Shown: in pieces, positions 12,451-21,920 of the stretch
How positions within the stretch are numbered: position 1 is the first letter of the stretch
Layout: the number at the start of each line of letters is the position of its first letter
Translations under genes and position numbers: made by a program
The notes under the pieces: generated by a model
What the model saw: the letters and a program-made list of their open reading frames with translations, nothing else
Databases searched by the model: none
What the model was told of the DNA's origin: nothing
NCBI RefSeq assembly: GCF_013342145.1
Contig: NZ_JABUQZ010000001.1
Coordinates: 4,154,001-4,218,000 of the forward strand
Length of the DNA: 64,000 bases
Reading direction: 5' to 3'
Source of the DNA: Haloterrigena gelatinilytica
GTDB taxonomy: Archaea > Halobacteriota > Halobacteria > Halobacteriales > Natrialbaceae

Positions 12451-14616
12451 TTAGCGATCGCGATCCTGCTCGTCGTCTCGCGGAACGGGATCGTTCTCGT
12501 GGACGTGCCGTCGGCTGCCCATGTCCTCGTCCTCGTGCTGGCTCTGCTGGTGCTCGTCGCCGCCGCCGGGGAGCCCCTGGCTCGACTGGTCGCCGCGGTC
12601 GGTCGAGGAGGGCTGATCGCGCTCGCGGTTCCAGTCGCGGTTGTGGCCCTGCTCGCCGCGGTCGTCGGCGCGCCGGGACGCCCGATCGTTCGGGCTCCGG
12701 TACTCCCGGTCGAACTCCGGTTCGTCGGTCCAGTCGCCCTGCTCGGAGCGCCGGCTCTGGGGCTGGTGCTCGAGGCCGCCGCCGGACCGATTCTCGGGCT
12801 GATACTGTTCGGGAGAGCCGGTATCGCCCCGGTCGCCGGTCCGTTGGCCGCCGCCCTGCTGTGCGCGGCCGGCGCGGGGCTGGCCGCGCTGGCCCTGGTG
12901 TTGCTGGCCGCGTTGACCCTGACTCTGCTGGTTGTACTGGCCCTGACCGCGATCGGACTGCTGTCCACGACCTCGTTGGCCGCGCTGGGCGTCGCCCTGC
13001 CGGGCCTCGTTACGGCGCTCGTGCCCGCGCTGGAAGCCCTGCTGGCTGCCGCCCTGCTGAGAGGCGTCGCCGTGCCCGCGCTGGCGTCGCTGGTCCTGCT
13101 GTTGGCCCCGATCGCCGCGCTCGCGGCGGTCCTGCTGGTTCCGTTGGTCCCGCATCTCCGTCTCGCCGCGGGGCATTCGTTCGTTGGTTCCGCGTTCGCG
13201 CCCGCCCCGCTGGTCGGGACGACGCTGCTGGTCGCCCATCTGTTGGGGCTGCTGGTCGCCCATCTGCTGGGGCTGCTGGCCGCCCTGCGGCTGGGACTGC
13301 TGGCGCTCGTGACGCGCCTCGCCGCCGTACTGGAGGTTCGACTCCCGAATCGCGTCGGTCTCGAAGCCGCTCTGCTGACCTTGGTGGGACCGGCCGCGCT
13401 GGCCCTGTTGTCGTCCCGTCTGCTGGCGTTCTCGCCGCCCGCGCTGTTGACCGCTCGTCTGCTGTCCGCGTTGGCCGCCCGTCTGTTGGCGATTTTGCTG
13501 GCCGCCCATTCCCTGGCGACCGCGCTGACCGCCGGTCTGTCGCCGACGCTGTTGACCGCCGGTCTGTTGCTGGCGCTGTTGACCGCGCTGCTCTCGTCGG
13601 CCTTCGGGGGGCTGGGACTGGGCGCCGCTCTGTCGCCGGCGCGCTTCGGCGCCGTACTCGAGGTCTGCCTCGTCGCTCACGTCGGGTTCGAACTGGCTCC
13701 CGGGCTGGCGCTGTCGTTCGCGGCGGGACTGTTCGTAACCGCCGTGTTGCTCGTACTGCCCGGTTCGCTCGCGGCCCTGTCCCTGTTGGCCGCGCTGTTC
13801 GTACCCCTGAGACCCGCGCTGGGGCGACTGTTGTCTTCGCTGCCCGCCCTGTTGTTCGCCCGTTCCCTGACGGGTCTGCTGGCCGCCGCGTTGTCGACCG
13901 CCCATTCGTTGGTTCTGCTGGCCGCGCTGGCCTCCCGTCTGTCCGTGCTGCTGCTCACCCATGTGCTGGCGACCCTGCTGGCCGCGCTGTTGGGGCTGCC
14001 TCTGCTGGCCGTGCTGTTGGGGCTGACCCTGCTGGCCCTGCCGGCCGCTCCGGCGCTGTTGGTCGCCCATCTGCTGGGGCCGCTGACCCCCCTGTGGCTG
14101 GGACTGCTGACGCTCGTGGCGGGCCTCGCCGCCGTACTGGAGGTTCGACTCACGAATCGCGTTGGTTTCGAACCCGCTCTCCTGGCCGCCCTGCTGGCCT
14201 CGGCCGCCCCGATTCTGCTGAGGCTGTCCGCGTTGGCCCTGCTGGCCGCCCATCTCGCGGCCCTGCTGGCCGCGCTGCGTTCGCTCGCCGCGGCCGGCCT
14301 CCTCGCGGCGACCCCGCTGGCGGTCCCCGCCGGCCGACTGGCGGCCGTAGTCCGGTTCGCCGGCGGTCCCGCGGACGTCTTCCTCCGAACTGTGCCACTC
14401 CTCCGAGCGGCCTCGAGAAGCCTCTTCGGAACGGTCTCGGGACGGGCCGTTCGCGCCCGTGTCCTCGCTGCCGCCGCGGCTGTAGAGTCCGTGTAACCAG
14501 CCGCGGTCGTCGTGGTGCTGTCGTCCCTCGGACTCGCGATACCGATCGTCTCGCTCGGCGTCGCTCGAGCGGTCGGTGCCTCGGTCTCGTCGGTCGCGGT
14601 CGTATCGGTCGTTCAT
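12451..14616 (-). CDS. Large Gln/Gly/Arg-rich repetitive protein with three conserved motif copies
   Basis: A 721-residue protein dominated by Q, G, R, E and D; most is RGQQGQ/GGQRGQ-type low complexity and must be disordered. Three ordered-looking motifs share the pattern FE-X-(D/N)-(A/V)-X5-(D/N)-L-X-YG-X-EAR: residues 149-166 (NLQYGGEARHERQQ), 309-326 (DLEYGAEARRRQ) and 418-435 (NLQYGGEARHERQQ). A short aromatic motif WLHGLYSRGG lies at 40-49, and the C-terminal 60 residues are acidic and His-rich. There is no signal peptide and no membrane segment. Conservation of the motifs between copies supports this strand as coding; the opposite strand is open too but only as a hydrophobic shadow. 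I do not recognise a family. The composition resembles RGG-type, condensate-forming RNA-binding proteins, which is only an analogy. Confidence 0.7.
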   Translation of the reverse strand: MNDRYDRDRRDRGTDRSSDAERDDRYRESEGRQHHDDRGWLHGLYSRGGSEDTGANGPSRDRSEEASRGRSEEWHSSEEDVRGTAGEPDYGRQSAGGDRQRGRREEAGRGERTQRGQQGREMGGQQGQRGQPQQNRGGRGQQGGQESGFETNAIRESNLQYGGEARHERQQSQPQGGQRPQQMGDQQRRSGRQGQQGQPQQHGQQRQPQQRGQQGRQHMGEQQHGQTGGQRGQQNQRMGGRQRGGQQTRQGTGEQQGGQRRQQSPQRGSQGYEQRGQQGQGRERTGQYEQHGGYEQSRRERQRQPGSQFEPDVSDEADLEYGAEARRRQSGAQSQPPEGRREQRGQQRQQQTGGQQRRRQTGGQRGRQGMGGQQNRQQTGGQRGQQTSGQQRGRRERQQTGRQQGQRGRSHQGQQSGFETDAIRESNLQYGGEARHERQQSQPQGGQQPQQMGDQQPQQMGDQQRRPDQRGGRERGTNERMPRGETEMRDQRNQQDRRERGDRGQQQDQRRQRGHGDASQQGGSQQGFQRGHERRNEARQGDAQRGQRGRGQQSDRGQGQYNQQSQGQRGQQHQGQRGQPRAGRAQQGGGQRTGDRGDTGSPEQYQPENRSGGGLEHQPQSRRSEQGDWTDEPEFDREYRSPNDRASRRADDRGEQGHNRDWNRERDQPSSTDRGDQSSQGLPGGGDEHQQSQHEDEDMGSRRHVHENDPVPRDDEQDRDR

Positions 14617-14791
14617 GGCTGTGACTGTGGTGGCGCTGTGGTCGCTCGGTGGTCACTCGTCTCGATTCCTGGCCGTGCGCTACCGGCCGGTCGCGGGCGG
14701 GGCCGGCACCGCGGTGCTGTCGACATCGTGTGGTGGACCGCCCGGGCGGATAAAAGGAAAGCGCGCGCTAGCGTGCACGCGCCCGAACGTG

Positions 14792-15799
14792 TCAGCGCCG
14801 CTCCCGGACGCCCTGCATTTCCCGCGACGGCGGGCCGCCGGGCGTCGCCTGTCCGGCGGTCTCCACGACGGACGCGAGGAGGCCCCGAACCGGTTCGTAC
14901 TCGTAGGTGATCCATTGGGGGAGAAAGCGGGCGCCGGTGAGCTTCCGGACGCCCAGCTGCCGGAGTCGCGTATCCGGCTCGAGGTGATCGGCCAGCCGCA
15001 GGTCGACGACGCCGTCGAAGATCGATTCGTCAATTGCGACGCCCTCGTCGCCGGCCGTCCTGCCGCCGAAGATCGGCACGTACCGCGCCTTGCAGACCGT
15101 CGCCCGCGTTTCCGTGACGAACTCGTGGACGTGATCCGTCTCGAGGCCGCGAGCGAGTTCGCTCAGCGAATCGATCGCGACCAGCCCGGTCTCGGTCATC
15201 TCGAGGTCGTCGAGCGCCGCGTTCAGCTCCCGCAGGATCGGCTCGACGTCGGTCGGCTCCTCGATCGGGACGATCGAGTCGGCGGCGGCCTCGCCGACGA
15301 ACTCGATCCACTCGCCGCGGTGGTCGCGGAACGCGTCGGGGTCGGCGAGCCGGCGAGTGAAGCAGTCGACGAGTCGGAGACGGTCGTCCTCGAGGGCCGG
15401 CAGGACGTTCCAGCCGTTCTCGAAGAAGCGCTCGAGGACCGCCGCCGGCGGCGTGGTCGCGGTCAGGATGACGGCCGGTTCGCCGCGCTCGACGGCGCGC
15501 CAGACGAGTTCGGTCAGCAGTTCGCTCCGGCGGGTCCCCGCCTCCCCCGACAGACAGACGAACGAATCGGCGGGGACGCCGTTCGGTACCAGTGAGTCGA
15601 GGGGCTCGACGCCCGTGACGATGCGCTTGTACGCGCTCGGATCGGGCACCTCGTCTCCCTCCTCGTCGGCTTCGAGACAGGTCGTCGAACAGAACTGCCC
15701 GTCGTCGGTCTCTTCGGGTTCGCCGGGGATCGGATAGTGACAGTGGTCGCACTCGAGGGGATACTCGGGAGAGCGCTCCGGCCGCTGTTGTGACGTCAT
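14792..15799 (-). CDS. KaiC/RecA-superfamily (HTR-like) protein with degenerate P-loop and zinc-binding N-terminus
   Basis: A 335-residue protein. The N-terminus has four cysteines in a zinc-ribbon-like arrangement (CDHC at 17-20, C37, C41). Then follows a RecA/KaiC-like fold: GVEPLDSLVPNGVPADSFVCLSGEAG is the usual KaiC lead-in, and VAIDSLSELARGLE is the Walker B region. The Walker A position reads GEAGTRRSEL (85-94), in which the invariant lysine of GK(S/T) is replaced by arginine, so ATP hydrolysis is doubtful. Such proteins were named HTR-like in haloarchaea and linked to signalling; the true role is unknown. It is transcribed towards the Gln-rich gene (175 bp apart) and could share its regulation. 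Confidence 0.85.
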   Translation of the reverse strand: MTSQQRPERSPEYPLECDHCHYPIPGEPEETDDGQFCSTTCLEADEEGDEVPDPSAYKRIVTGVEPLDSLVPNGVPADSFVCLSGEAGTRRSELLTELVWRAVERGEPAVILTATTPPAAVLERFFENGWNVLPALEDDRLRLVDCFTRRLADPDAFRDHRGEWIEFVGEAAADSIVPIEEPTDVEPILRELNAALDDLEMTETGLVAIDSLSELARGLETDHVHEFVTETRATVCKARYVPIFGGRTAGDEGVAIDESIFDGVVDLRLADHLEPDTRLRQLGVRKLTGARFLPQWITYEYEPVRGLLASVVETAGQATPGGPPSREMQGVRERR

Positions 15800-15974
15800 G
15801 GATACCGTCGGCTACGACGAACGGGGAAAAAGAACCAGTTCGTTCCGCGAGTGACTTTCGTCCGCGTCGAGTAGTCACTTCCGTCGCGGCGGTCGGCCGG
15901 ACTCGCCGACGGCGAGCGGCTCTGATCGTCGTCCGGTTCGCCACCGTTTTCCACGCGACCGTCGAGGATCGGAT

Positions 15975-16964
15975 ATGGACGACGCACTCGTTATCGGCGG
16001 CACGCGCTTCATCGGCCGCCACCTCGTCGAAGAGCTCCTCGAGCACGGCTACGACGTGACGATCCTCAATCGGGGGACTCACGAGAACCCCTTCGCGGAC
16101 GACGACCGGGTCGACCGCGTCGAGGGCGACCGGACGAACGAAGCGGCCCTCGAGGCGGCCGCGACGACCGTCGACCCGGACGCGGTCTTCGACTGCGTGG
16201 CCTACCAGCCCCGGGACGTCCGCGAGGCGACGCGGATCTTCGCGGACTGCGAGGCCTACGTCTACGTCTCCAGCGGCTCGGCCTACGGCCGCGAGGACAT
16301 TCCCAAGCGGGAGGGCGAGACGCCCCTCGAGCCCTGTACGCCCGACCAGGCGACCGACGACTCGAGCGAGAGCTACGGCAATCGGAAGGCCGAGGGCGAC
16401 CGGGCCGTCTTCGCGGCCGCCGAGCAGGGAGTGAACGCGATGAGCGTCCGTCCGCCGGTCGTCTACGGCCCTCACGACTACACGGAGCGCCTCGACTGGT
16501 GGATCGACCGCGTGAACCGCTTCGACCGCGTCGTCGTCCCCGGCGACGGAACCAACGTCTGGCACCGCGCGTACGTCGAGGACGTCGCCGCCGCGTTGCG
16601 GATCGTCGCCGAGCGCGGCGAGCCCGGCGAGGCCTACAACGTCGGCGATCGGCGGCTCGTCACGCTCTCGGAGATGGTCGAACTGATCGCGGACCAACTC
16701 GCGACCGACGTCGACATCGTCACCGCCGGCCCGCGCGAACTCGCCGCCGGCGACATCGAACTCGACGACTACGTGCTCTATCGGGACTACCCGCACGTCC
16801 TCTCGACGGCGAAACTCGCCGCGCTCGGCTGGGAGGCGACGCCGCCCGCCGAGGCGATGGAACGGGCGGTCGACGCCCACCTCGAGAGCGACCGCGACGG
16901 GAGCGAGCACGGGCCCGATCGGGAGGCCGAGGAGCGCGTGCTCGGGATTCTCGATACGTTCTGA
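15975..16964 (+). CDS. NAD-dependent epimerase/dehydratase (extended SDR)
   Basis: A 329-residue protein with the Rossmann motif GGTRFIG at residues 8-14 and the extended-SDR catalytic pattern: serine in YVSSGSAYG (97-105) and YGNRK (Y134 to K138). The GTXXIG variant places it in the mRNA-binding/CSP41-like and sugar-nucleotide epimerase group common in haloarchaea. The C-terminal half has the substrate-domain motif WHRAYVEDVAAAL. It probably modifies a nucleotide sugar in the cytoplasm, but the substrate cannot be named. The start is the ATG at 15975; the divergent KaiC-like gene starts 175 bp upstream. Confidence 0.9.
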   Translation: MDDALVIGGTRFIGRHLVEELLEHGYDVTILNRGTHENPFADDDRVDRVEGDRTNEAALEAAATTVDPDAVFDCVAYQPRDVREATRIFADCEAYVYVSSGSAYGREDIPKREGETPLEPCTPDQATDDSSESYGNRKAEGDRAVFAAAEQGVNAMSVRPPVVYGPHDYTERLDWWIDRVNRFDRVVVPGDGTNVWHRAYVEDVAAALRIVAERGEPGEAYNVGDRRLVTLSEMVELIADQLATDVDIVTAGPRELAAGDIELDDYVLYRDYPHVLSTAKLAALGWEATPPAEAMERAVDAHLESDRDGSEHGPDREAEERVLGILDTF

Positions 16965-17091
16965 CGCGTTCTGAGTGCCTGCGAGGATCGGTCACAATCC
17001 GTGGTCGCTCCCGCGGATTCCTCGGACGACCGAACCGTCACGCTCGATTCGACAGGAAAAACACATAGCCCGCGGGTGACTCAGAGCGAGT

Positions 17092-18153
17092 ATGTTCGAG
17101 AAGTCGACGTGGATTCGCCTGCCGCGCAACGTCGTGGTCGGGCACGGCGTCATCGACCGGGTCGTCGACGTCGTCGACGATCTGCACCTGCAGGGCCGGC
17201 CGCTGTTCGTGACCAGTCCGACGCCGAAGGACGTCGCGGCGGACCCGATCGCGGCCGATTTCGAGGCCGCCGGGATCGACCCCGCCGTCGTCACCGTCGA
17301 GACGGCGTCCTTCGAGGCCGTCGAGGACGTGATCGAGGCCGCCGAGGCCGCAGAGGCCGCCTACCTGATCGGCATCGGCGGCGGCAAGGCCATCGACATC
17401 GCCAAGATGGCCAGCCACCACCTCGAGATGGGCTTTCTGTCGGTGCCGACGGCGGCCAGTCACGACGGCGTCATCAGCAATCGGGGCTCCGTCCCGGACG
17501 GCGACACCCGCCACAGCGTCGCGGCCAAGCCGCCGCTGGCGGTCGTCGCCGACACCGAAGTGCTCTCGCAGGCCCCGTGGGAACTGACGACCGCGGGCTG
17601 TGCCGACATCATCTCCAACTACACCGCCGTGATGGACTGGCGGCTCGCCAAGCGGCTCAAGGACGTCGAGTACTCCGAGTACGCCGCCGCGCTCTCGGAG
17701 ATGACCGCCGAGATCTTAGTCGACAACGCCGATCTCATCCGCCCGGGACTCGAGGAGTCGGCCTGGGTCGTCAGCAAGGCGCTGATGTCCTCGGGGGTCG
17801 CGATGAGCATCGCCGACTCCTCGCGGCCCGCCAGCGGCGCCGAACACCTCTTCTCGCACCAACTCGACCGGCTGGCGCCCGACGCGGCCCTCCACGGCCA
17901 CCAGGTCGGCGTCGGCTCGATCATGACCGCCTACTTACACGGCGGCGAGGACGGTATCTGGCGGGACATTCGGGACGCCCTCTCGAGCATCGACGCGCCG
18001 ACGACCGCCGTCGAACTCGGCATCGACGACGAGACCGTGATCGAGGCGCTGACGACCTGCCACGAGATCCGCGACCGTTACACCATTCTGGGCGACGGGA
18101 TGAACGAGCGGGCCGCCCTCGAGGTGGCGACGAAAACGGGCGTCATCGACTGA
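17092..18153 (+). CDS. egsA: sn-Glycerol-1-phosphate dehydrogenase [NAD(P)+]
   Basis: A 353-residue enzyme that reduces dihydroxyacetone phosphate to sn-glycerol-1-phosphate, the backbone stereoisomer that defines archaeal lipids. The nucleotide-binding segment IGIGGGKAIDIAKM is clear, and the zinc site residues lie in AASHDGVIS, EHLFSHQLDRL and HGHQVGVGS. The start MFEKSTWIRLPRNVVVGHGVI is the family N-terminus. The length is normal. AAAAACACATAG about 30 bp upstream may be the TATA element. It stands as a single gene, convergent with the ABC exporter. Confidence 0.97.
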   Translation: MFEKSTWIRLPRNVVVGHGVIDRVVDVVDDLHLQGRPLFVTSPTPKDVAADPIAADFEAAGIDPAVVTVETASFEAVEDVIEAAEAAEAAYLIGIGGGKAIDIAKMASHHLEMGFLSVPTAASHDGVISNRGSVPDGDTRHSVAAKPPLAVVADTEVLSQAPWELTTAGCADIISNYTAVMDWRLAKRLKDVEYSEYAAALSEMTAEILVDNADLIRPGLEESAWVVSKALMSSGVAMSIADSSRPASGAEHLFSHQLDRLAPDAALHGHQVGVGSIMTAYLHGGEDGIWRDIRDALSSIDAPTTAVELGIDDETVIEALTTCHEIRDRYTILGDGMNERAALEVATKTGVID

Positions 18154-18207
18154 TTTGTGGAACGCGGGTCGACTGACATCGGTTGGAGCCGAGGTGAGGG
18201 ACGGCGA

Positions 18208-19038
18208 TCAGCCCAGATCGGCGCGTTCGAACCGCCAGATACCGAGCACGAGCGGGACGATCAGCCACGCCAGCAAGATGACGACCATCGTCTCGCCCTC
18301 GAGGTACCACGGGGTCTCCGCGGCCGACTGCGCCGCCTGTGCGGCCTGATCGGGGAAGACGAGCTCGATCGCTCCGGAGAAGGCCATGATCGGACTCATG
18401 AGCGCCTCGATGAAGGTGAGAGCGTTCTGGGAGAGCTCGAGGCCGAGGAGGTCGTTGAGGACCCAGTCGAGCGCGAAGCTCACCATTCTGAAGAGGGCGA
18501 GGACGGTCGTCACGAAGAAAAAGCCGATCGTCCCGCCCATCGCCCGCGATCGCGAGGCCGTCGCGGCGGAGATGCCGATCGCGACCGAGACGTACGTTAG
18601 GGTAAACAGGATCGTCAGCGCGAGCGCTCCGAGGAACATCTCGACGTCGACCGACGGATACCAGAGGACCCCGAGAACGGCGCCGATCCCGAAGCCGACG
18701 AGGATCGATCCCACGACGACGGCCGAACGGGTGAGGAACTTCCCGAGGACGACGTCGCGGCGACTGTTCGGAATCGAGAGCATATACTTGATGCTCCCGG
18801 ACTCGCGTTCGCCGGCGATGGCCAGATAGGCGGTCACGAGCGCGACGAGGGTGAGGATCATCGCCCCGTTGCCGGTCAGTCCGGTCAGCGCGTAGTAGAA
18901 CTCGGGGTTCTCAGTGTTATTCTGACCGAAGTAGAACATCAACACCGCGATGAGCACGTAGAGGCTGGAGACGAACCAGACGATCTTGGCTCGCCGAACG
19001 TCGAGGAAGTCCTTCTTCGCGACGGCCAACGTGCTCAT
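18208..19038 (-). CDS. ABC-2 type transporter permease
   Basis: A 276-residue membrane protein starting MSTLAVAKKDFLDVRRAKIV with six predicted helices. The ERESGSIKYMLSIPNSRRDVV segment after the second helix is a hallmark of the ABC-2/NatB-type permeases. Its ATG overlaps the TGA of the ATPase gene by 4 bp (ATGA, 19035-19038), so the two are coupled and form one exporter. The substrate is not readable; Na+ or drug export are the usual assignments for this subgroup. Confidence 0.92.
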   Translation of the reverse strand: MSTLAVAKKDFLDVRRAKIVWFVSSLYVLIAVLMFYFGQNNTENPEFYYALTGLTGNGAMILTLVALVTAYLAIAGERESGSIKYMLSIPNSRRDVVLGKFLTRSAVVVGSILVGFGIGAVLGVLWYPSVDVEMFLGALALTILFTLTYVSVAIGISAATASRSRAMGGTIGFFFVTTVLALFRMVSFALDWVLNDLLGLELSQNALTFIEALMSPIMAFSGAIELVFPDQAAQAAQSAAETPWYLEGETMVVILLAWLIVPLVLGIWRFERADLG

Positions 19039-19991
19039 GCCGACACCTCCGGCGCCGGTATCTCGGCCTCGTCTCCGTCTGCCGCGCGCTCGCCGTTCGT
19101 GTAGGTGTTGAACAGCTGCTCGAGCGAGGTGTCCTCGGAGATGATGTCTTCGACGGTCGTCGTCGCGGCGACGCGCTCGACGACGTCGACCTTGACCGAG
19201 GGGTCGGCGCAGGTCGCCGTGATCGTCGTCCCCTCGACGCTGACCGAGCGGACGCCCTCGACTCGTTCGAGGGCGAGCGAGTCGGGCACCGTCGCGACCT
19301 CGAGCGAGATCGGCGCGCCGAGGTCGAGGTCGCCCTGCAGGTCGTCGAGCGTGCCGGTCGCGACCAGATTCCCGTCGTTCATGATTCCGATCCGGTCGCA
19401 GACGGCCTCGACCTCGCCGAGGATGTGACTCGAGAAGAAGACCGTTGTACCGCGGTCGGCCTCCTGCTGGATGATCTCGCGCATCTCCTGCATTCCCGTG
19501 GGGTCGAGTCCCGAAGAGGGTTCGTCGAGGATGAGGAGGTCGGGGTCGCCGACCAGCGCCATGCCGAAGCCCAGTCGCTGGGTCATCCCCTTCGAGTAGC
19601 CGCCGGCGGCTCGATCGCCGTCTTCGCTGGTGAGTCCGACCCGCTCTAAGAGGGCGTCCGGGTCGTCGTCGGTTCCCTTGGTATCGATGACCCACTGGAG
19701 GTGTTCGCGCGCGGTGAGTCGGTCGTAGACGCTCGCGCCTTCGGGGAGGACGCCGATTCGGTGGCGGATCTCGTCGGTGTCGTCTTGCGCGTCGAGTCCG
19801 AGCACCGTCGCGGTTCCGTCGGAGGGGCGAACGAAGTCCAACAGCATGTTGATCGTCGTCGACTTCCCGGCGCCGTTCGGGCCGAGGAAGCCGAAGACTT
19901 CGCCGTCTTCGACGGTCAGGTCGAGGCCGTCGACCGCGAGGACGTCCTCGCCGTACCGTTTGGTCAGGGCGGCTGTTTTGATAGCTGTCAT
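19035..19991 (-). CDS. ABC transporter ATP-binding protein (ABC-2 export type)
   Basis: A 318-residue ATPase. Walker A is GPNGAGKS at residues 37-44, the signature-type motif is GGYSKGMTQRLG, Walker B and D-loop are LLILDEPSSGLDP, and the H-loop is FFSSHILGEVEAV. A roughly 90-residue C-terminal domain follows, as in DrrA/NatA-type exporters. It drives the permease encoded directly downstream (4-bp overlap). Upstream of the start is an AT-rich promoter region (about 20005-20045) with no visible regulator gene nearby. Confidence 0.95.
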   Translation of the reverse strand: MTAIKTAALTKRYGEDVLAVDGLDLTVEDGEVFGFLGPNGAGKSTTINMLLDFVRPSDGTATVLGLDAQDDTDEIRHRIGVLPEGASVYDRLTAREHLQWVIDTKGTDDDPDALLERVGLTSEDGDRAAGGYSKGMTQRLGFGMALVGDPDLLILDEPSSGLDPTGMQEMREIIQQEADRGTTVFFSSHILGEVEAVCDRIGIMNDGNLVATGTLDDLQGDLDLGAPISLEVATVPDSLALERVEGVRSVSVEGTTITATCADPSVKVDVVERVAATTTVEDIISEDTSLEQLFNTYTNGERAADGDEAEIPAPEVSA

Positions 19992-20099
19992 ACATGTATT
20001 TCCCGACCGCTGAAATGTAAGCCTTGCTCAGTGAATAGATAACTAGTAACAGATTTTTTGCGATGATACACTCGGTGAACCGGCTCCGTCTCGAGTCGC

Positions 20100-21920
20100 T
20101 CAGACGTGGTCGTCGAGGAAGTCGGCGATTTCGGAGTAGGCCTCGATGCGGTTCTCGAGCTTCGAGAAGCCGTGGCCTTCGTCCTCGAAGATCAGCTTGC
20201 GGACGGGGACGCCCTGCGCTTCGGCTTTCTCGGCGATCTGTTCGGCCTCGCCGACGGGGACGCGGGGATCGTTCTCGCCGTGGAGGACGAACAGCGGCGC
20301 CTCGATGTTCTCGATGTTGTTCGTCGGCGAGATTTCCTCGAGGAACTCGCGATCATCCGCGAGCGAGCCGTACTCGGCCTCGCGGAGTTCCCGGCGCCAA
20401 TCTCCCGTGTTCTCGAGAAACGTGACGAAGTTGGCGATGCCGACGACGTCGACGCCGGCGGCCCAGAGGTCGGGGTACTCGGTCAGCGCCGCGAGGACCA
20501 TGAAGCCGCCGTAGGAACCGCCCTTGGCGGCGATCCGGTCGGGGTCGACCGCGGGGTGCTCTTGCAGCCACTCGACGCACGCTTCGATGTCCGCGACGGA
20601 GTCCATCCGCTTCTCGACGTCGTCGAGGGCGGCGTAGTCGGCGCCGTAGCCCGACGAGCCCCGGACGTTGGGCTCGAAGTAGGCGTAGCCCCGGTCGAGG
20701 AAGTACTGTTTGACGGACGAGAAGGAGGGCCGACGTTGGCTCTCCGGACCGCCGTGGATGTCGACGATGACGGGCGTATTCCCTTCCTCGGAGTCCTCGG
20801 GGAGCGTGAAGAAGCCCGGAACCTCGAGTCCGTCGAAGCTCTCGACGTGGACCAGTTCGGAGTCGTCGAACGATTCGGTGGGGATGCCCGCCGTCGGCGC
20901 GCTCGTCCACTGCTCGGTCTCGCCGCTCTCGACGTCGACGACGAAGACGTTCGTGTTGACCGCGTCGCCGGTCGTCGACAGCGCGAAGCGCTCGGCGTCG
21001 GGATCGAAGCTCACGCCGCCGGAGATGCCGCCCGGGAGGTCGGGTTCGGGGAAGGTCTCGAACGCGGTGGGATCGCTCCCGTCGAATTCGCCCACGGTCA
21101 GGTCAGTGTAGCCCTCCACGTTTCGGGAGTAGACGAACCGGCCCGTCTCGTCGTCCAGCGCGATGCCGCCGACGTTCCACCCGTCTCCGTCGGCGACCGT
21201 CTCGAGAGTTCCGGTCTCGAGGTCGAGGTAGGCGAGATAGAGCGTGTCGGCGTCGCCCTCGTCGGTGACGAGGTAGATCCCCTCACCGTCCGGGGTCCAA
21301 CTGGCGCTCTGGTAGCGGACGTCGCCCTCGTGGGGCGTGAGGTGCTCGAGGTCGGACTCGTCGGCTGCGAGGTCGAGCACGTACAGATCCTGGTCGAAGT
21401 TCGAGTAGGCCCGCGAGACCAGCAGCCGAGAGTCGTCGGGGCTCCAGCCGGACAGCGAGAGCCAGCCGTCGCCCTCGTAGACGAGTTTGGCCTCGTCTCC
21501 GCGCTCGTCGCGGCTCTGCACGTAGATGTCGAAGACCGACTCGTCGCGGCGGTTGGAGGCGAAGGCGAACCGCTCGCCGTCGTGGCTCCAGCCGCCCCAC
21601 CGGTGTTTGGCGTCGGGCATCGCCGTCAGGTTCTCGATCTCGCCCGTCTCGGCGTCGAGTCTGAAGAGCTGGGCGCGCTCGTTGCCGCCCTCGTCCATCC
21701 CGAAGATCAGTTCCGGCCGCTCGGGCGACCACGAGGCGAAGGTCACCCGTTCGTCGTAGAAGGTCCGCTGCTCGGGCCACGCGCGGGCTTCGTCGAGGGT
21801 CCAGACCTGGGGCGTCCCGGTCGTGTTCATCAGGAAAGAGAGCCGCTCGCCGTCCGGACCGAAGGAGGTCCCGTAGGCGCTTCGAATATTGAGGTAGCGT
21901 TCGATGTCGTAGCTGCCCAT
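20100..21920 (-). CDS. S9 family peptidase (prolyl oligopeptidase / acylaminoacyl-peptidase type)
   Basis: A 606-residue protein with an N-terminal seven-bladed propeller (about 1-340, several WSPDD/WSHDG-type blade motifs) and a C-terminal alpha/beta hydrolase. The nucleophile is the serine of KGGSYGGFMVLAAL, the acid lies in LHGENDPRVPV and the histidine in EDEGHGFSK. No signal peptide is seen, so it should act on oligopeptides in the cytoplasm. The start at 21920 (MGSYDIERYLNIRSAYG) matches the family N-terminus; the 48-residue extension upstream is basic and not conserved-looking. It shares its direction with the ABC exporter but lies 108 bp downstream of nothing related. Confidence 0.93.
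   Translation of the reverse strand: MGSYDIERYLNIRSAYGTSFGPDGERLSFLMNTTGTPQVWTLDEARAWPEQRTFYDERVTFASWSPERPELIFGMDEGGNERAQLFRLDAETGEIENLTAMPDAKHRWGGWSHDGERFAFASNRRDESVFDIYVQSRDERGDEAKLVYEGDGWLSLSGWSPDDSRLLVSRAYSNFDQDLYVLDLAADESDLEHLTPHEGDVRYQSASWTPDGEGIYLVTDEGDADTLYLAYLDLETGTLETVADGDGWNVGGIALDDETGRFVYSRNVEGYTDLTVGEFDGSDPTAFETFPEPDLPGGISGGVSFDPDAERFALSTTGDAVNTNVFVVDVESGETEQWTSAPTAGIPTESFDDSELVHVESFDGLEVPGFFTLPEDSEEGNTPVIVDIHGGPESQRRPSFSSVKQYFLDRGYAYFEPNVRGSSGYGADYAALDDVEKRMDSVADIEACVEWLQEHPAVDPDRIAAKGGSYGGFMVLAALTEYPDLWAAGVDVVGIANFVTFLENTGDWRRELREAEYGSLADDREFLEEISPTNNIENIEAPLFVLHGENDPRVPVGEAEQIAEKAEAQGVPVRKLIFEDEGHGFSKLENRIEAYSEIADFLDDHV

Noticed and set aside
12397-14496. A 699-residue hydrophobic reading frame on the + strand
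   Set aside because: It is the antisense of the Gln/Gly/Arg-rich gene: leucine, alanine and valine codons arise from CAG/GGC/CGC repeats read backwards. The minus strand keeps three conserved motif copies, which the + frame does not.
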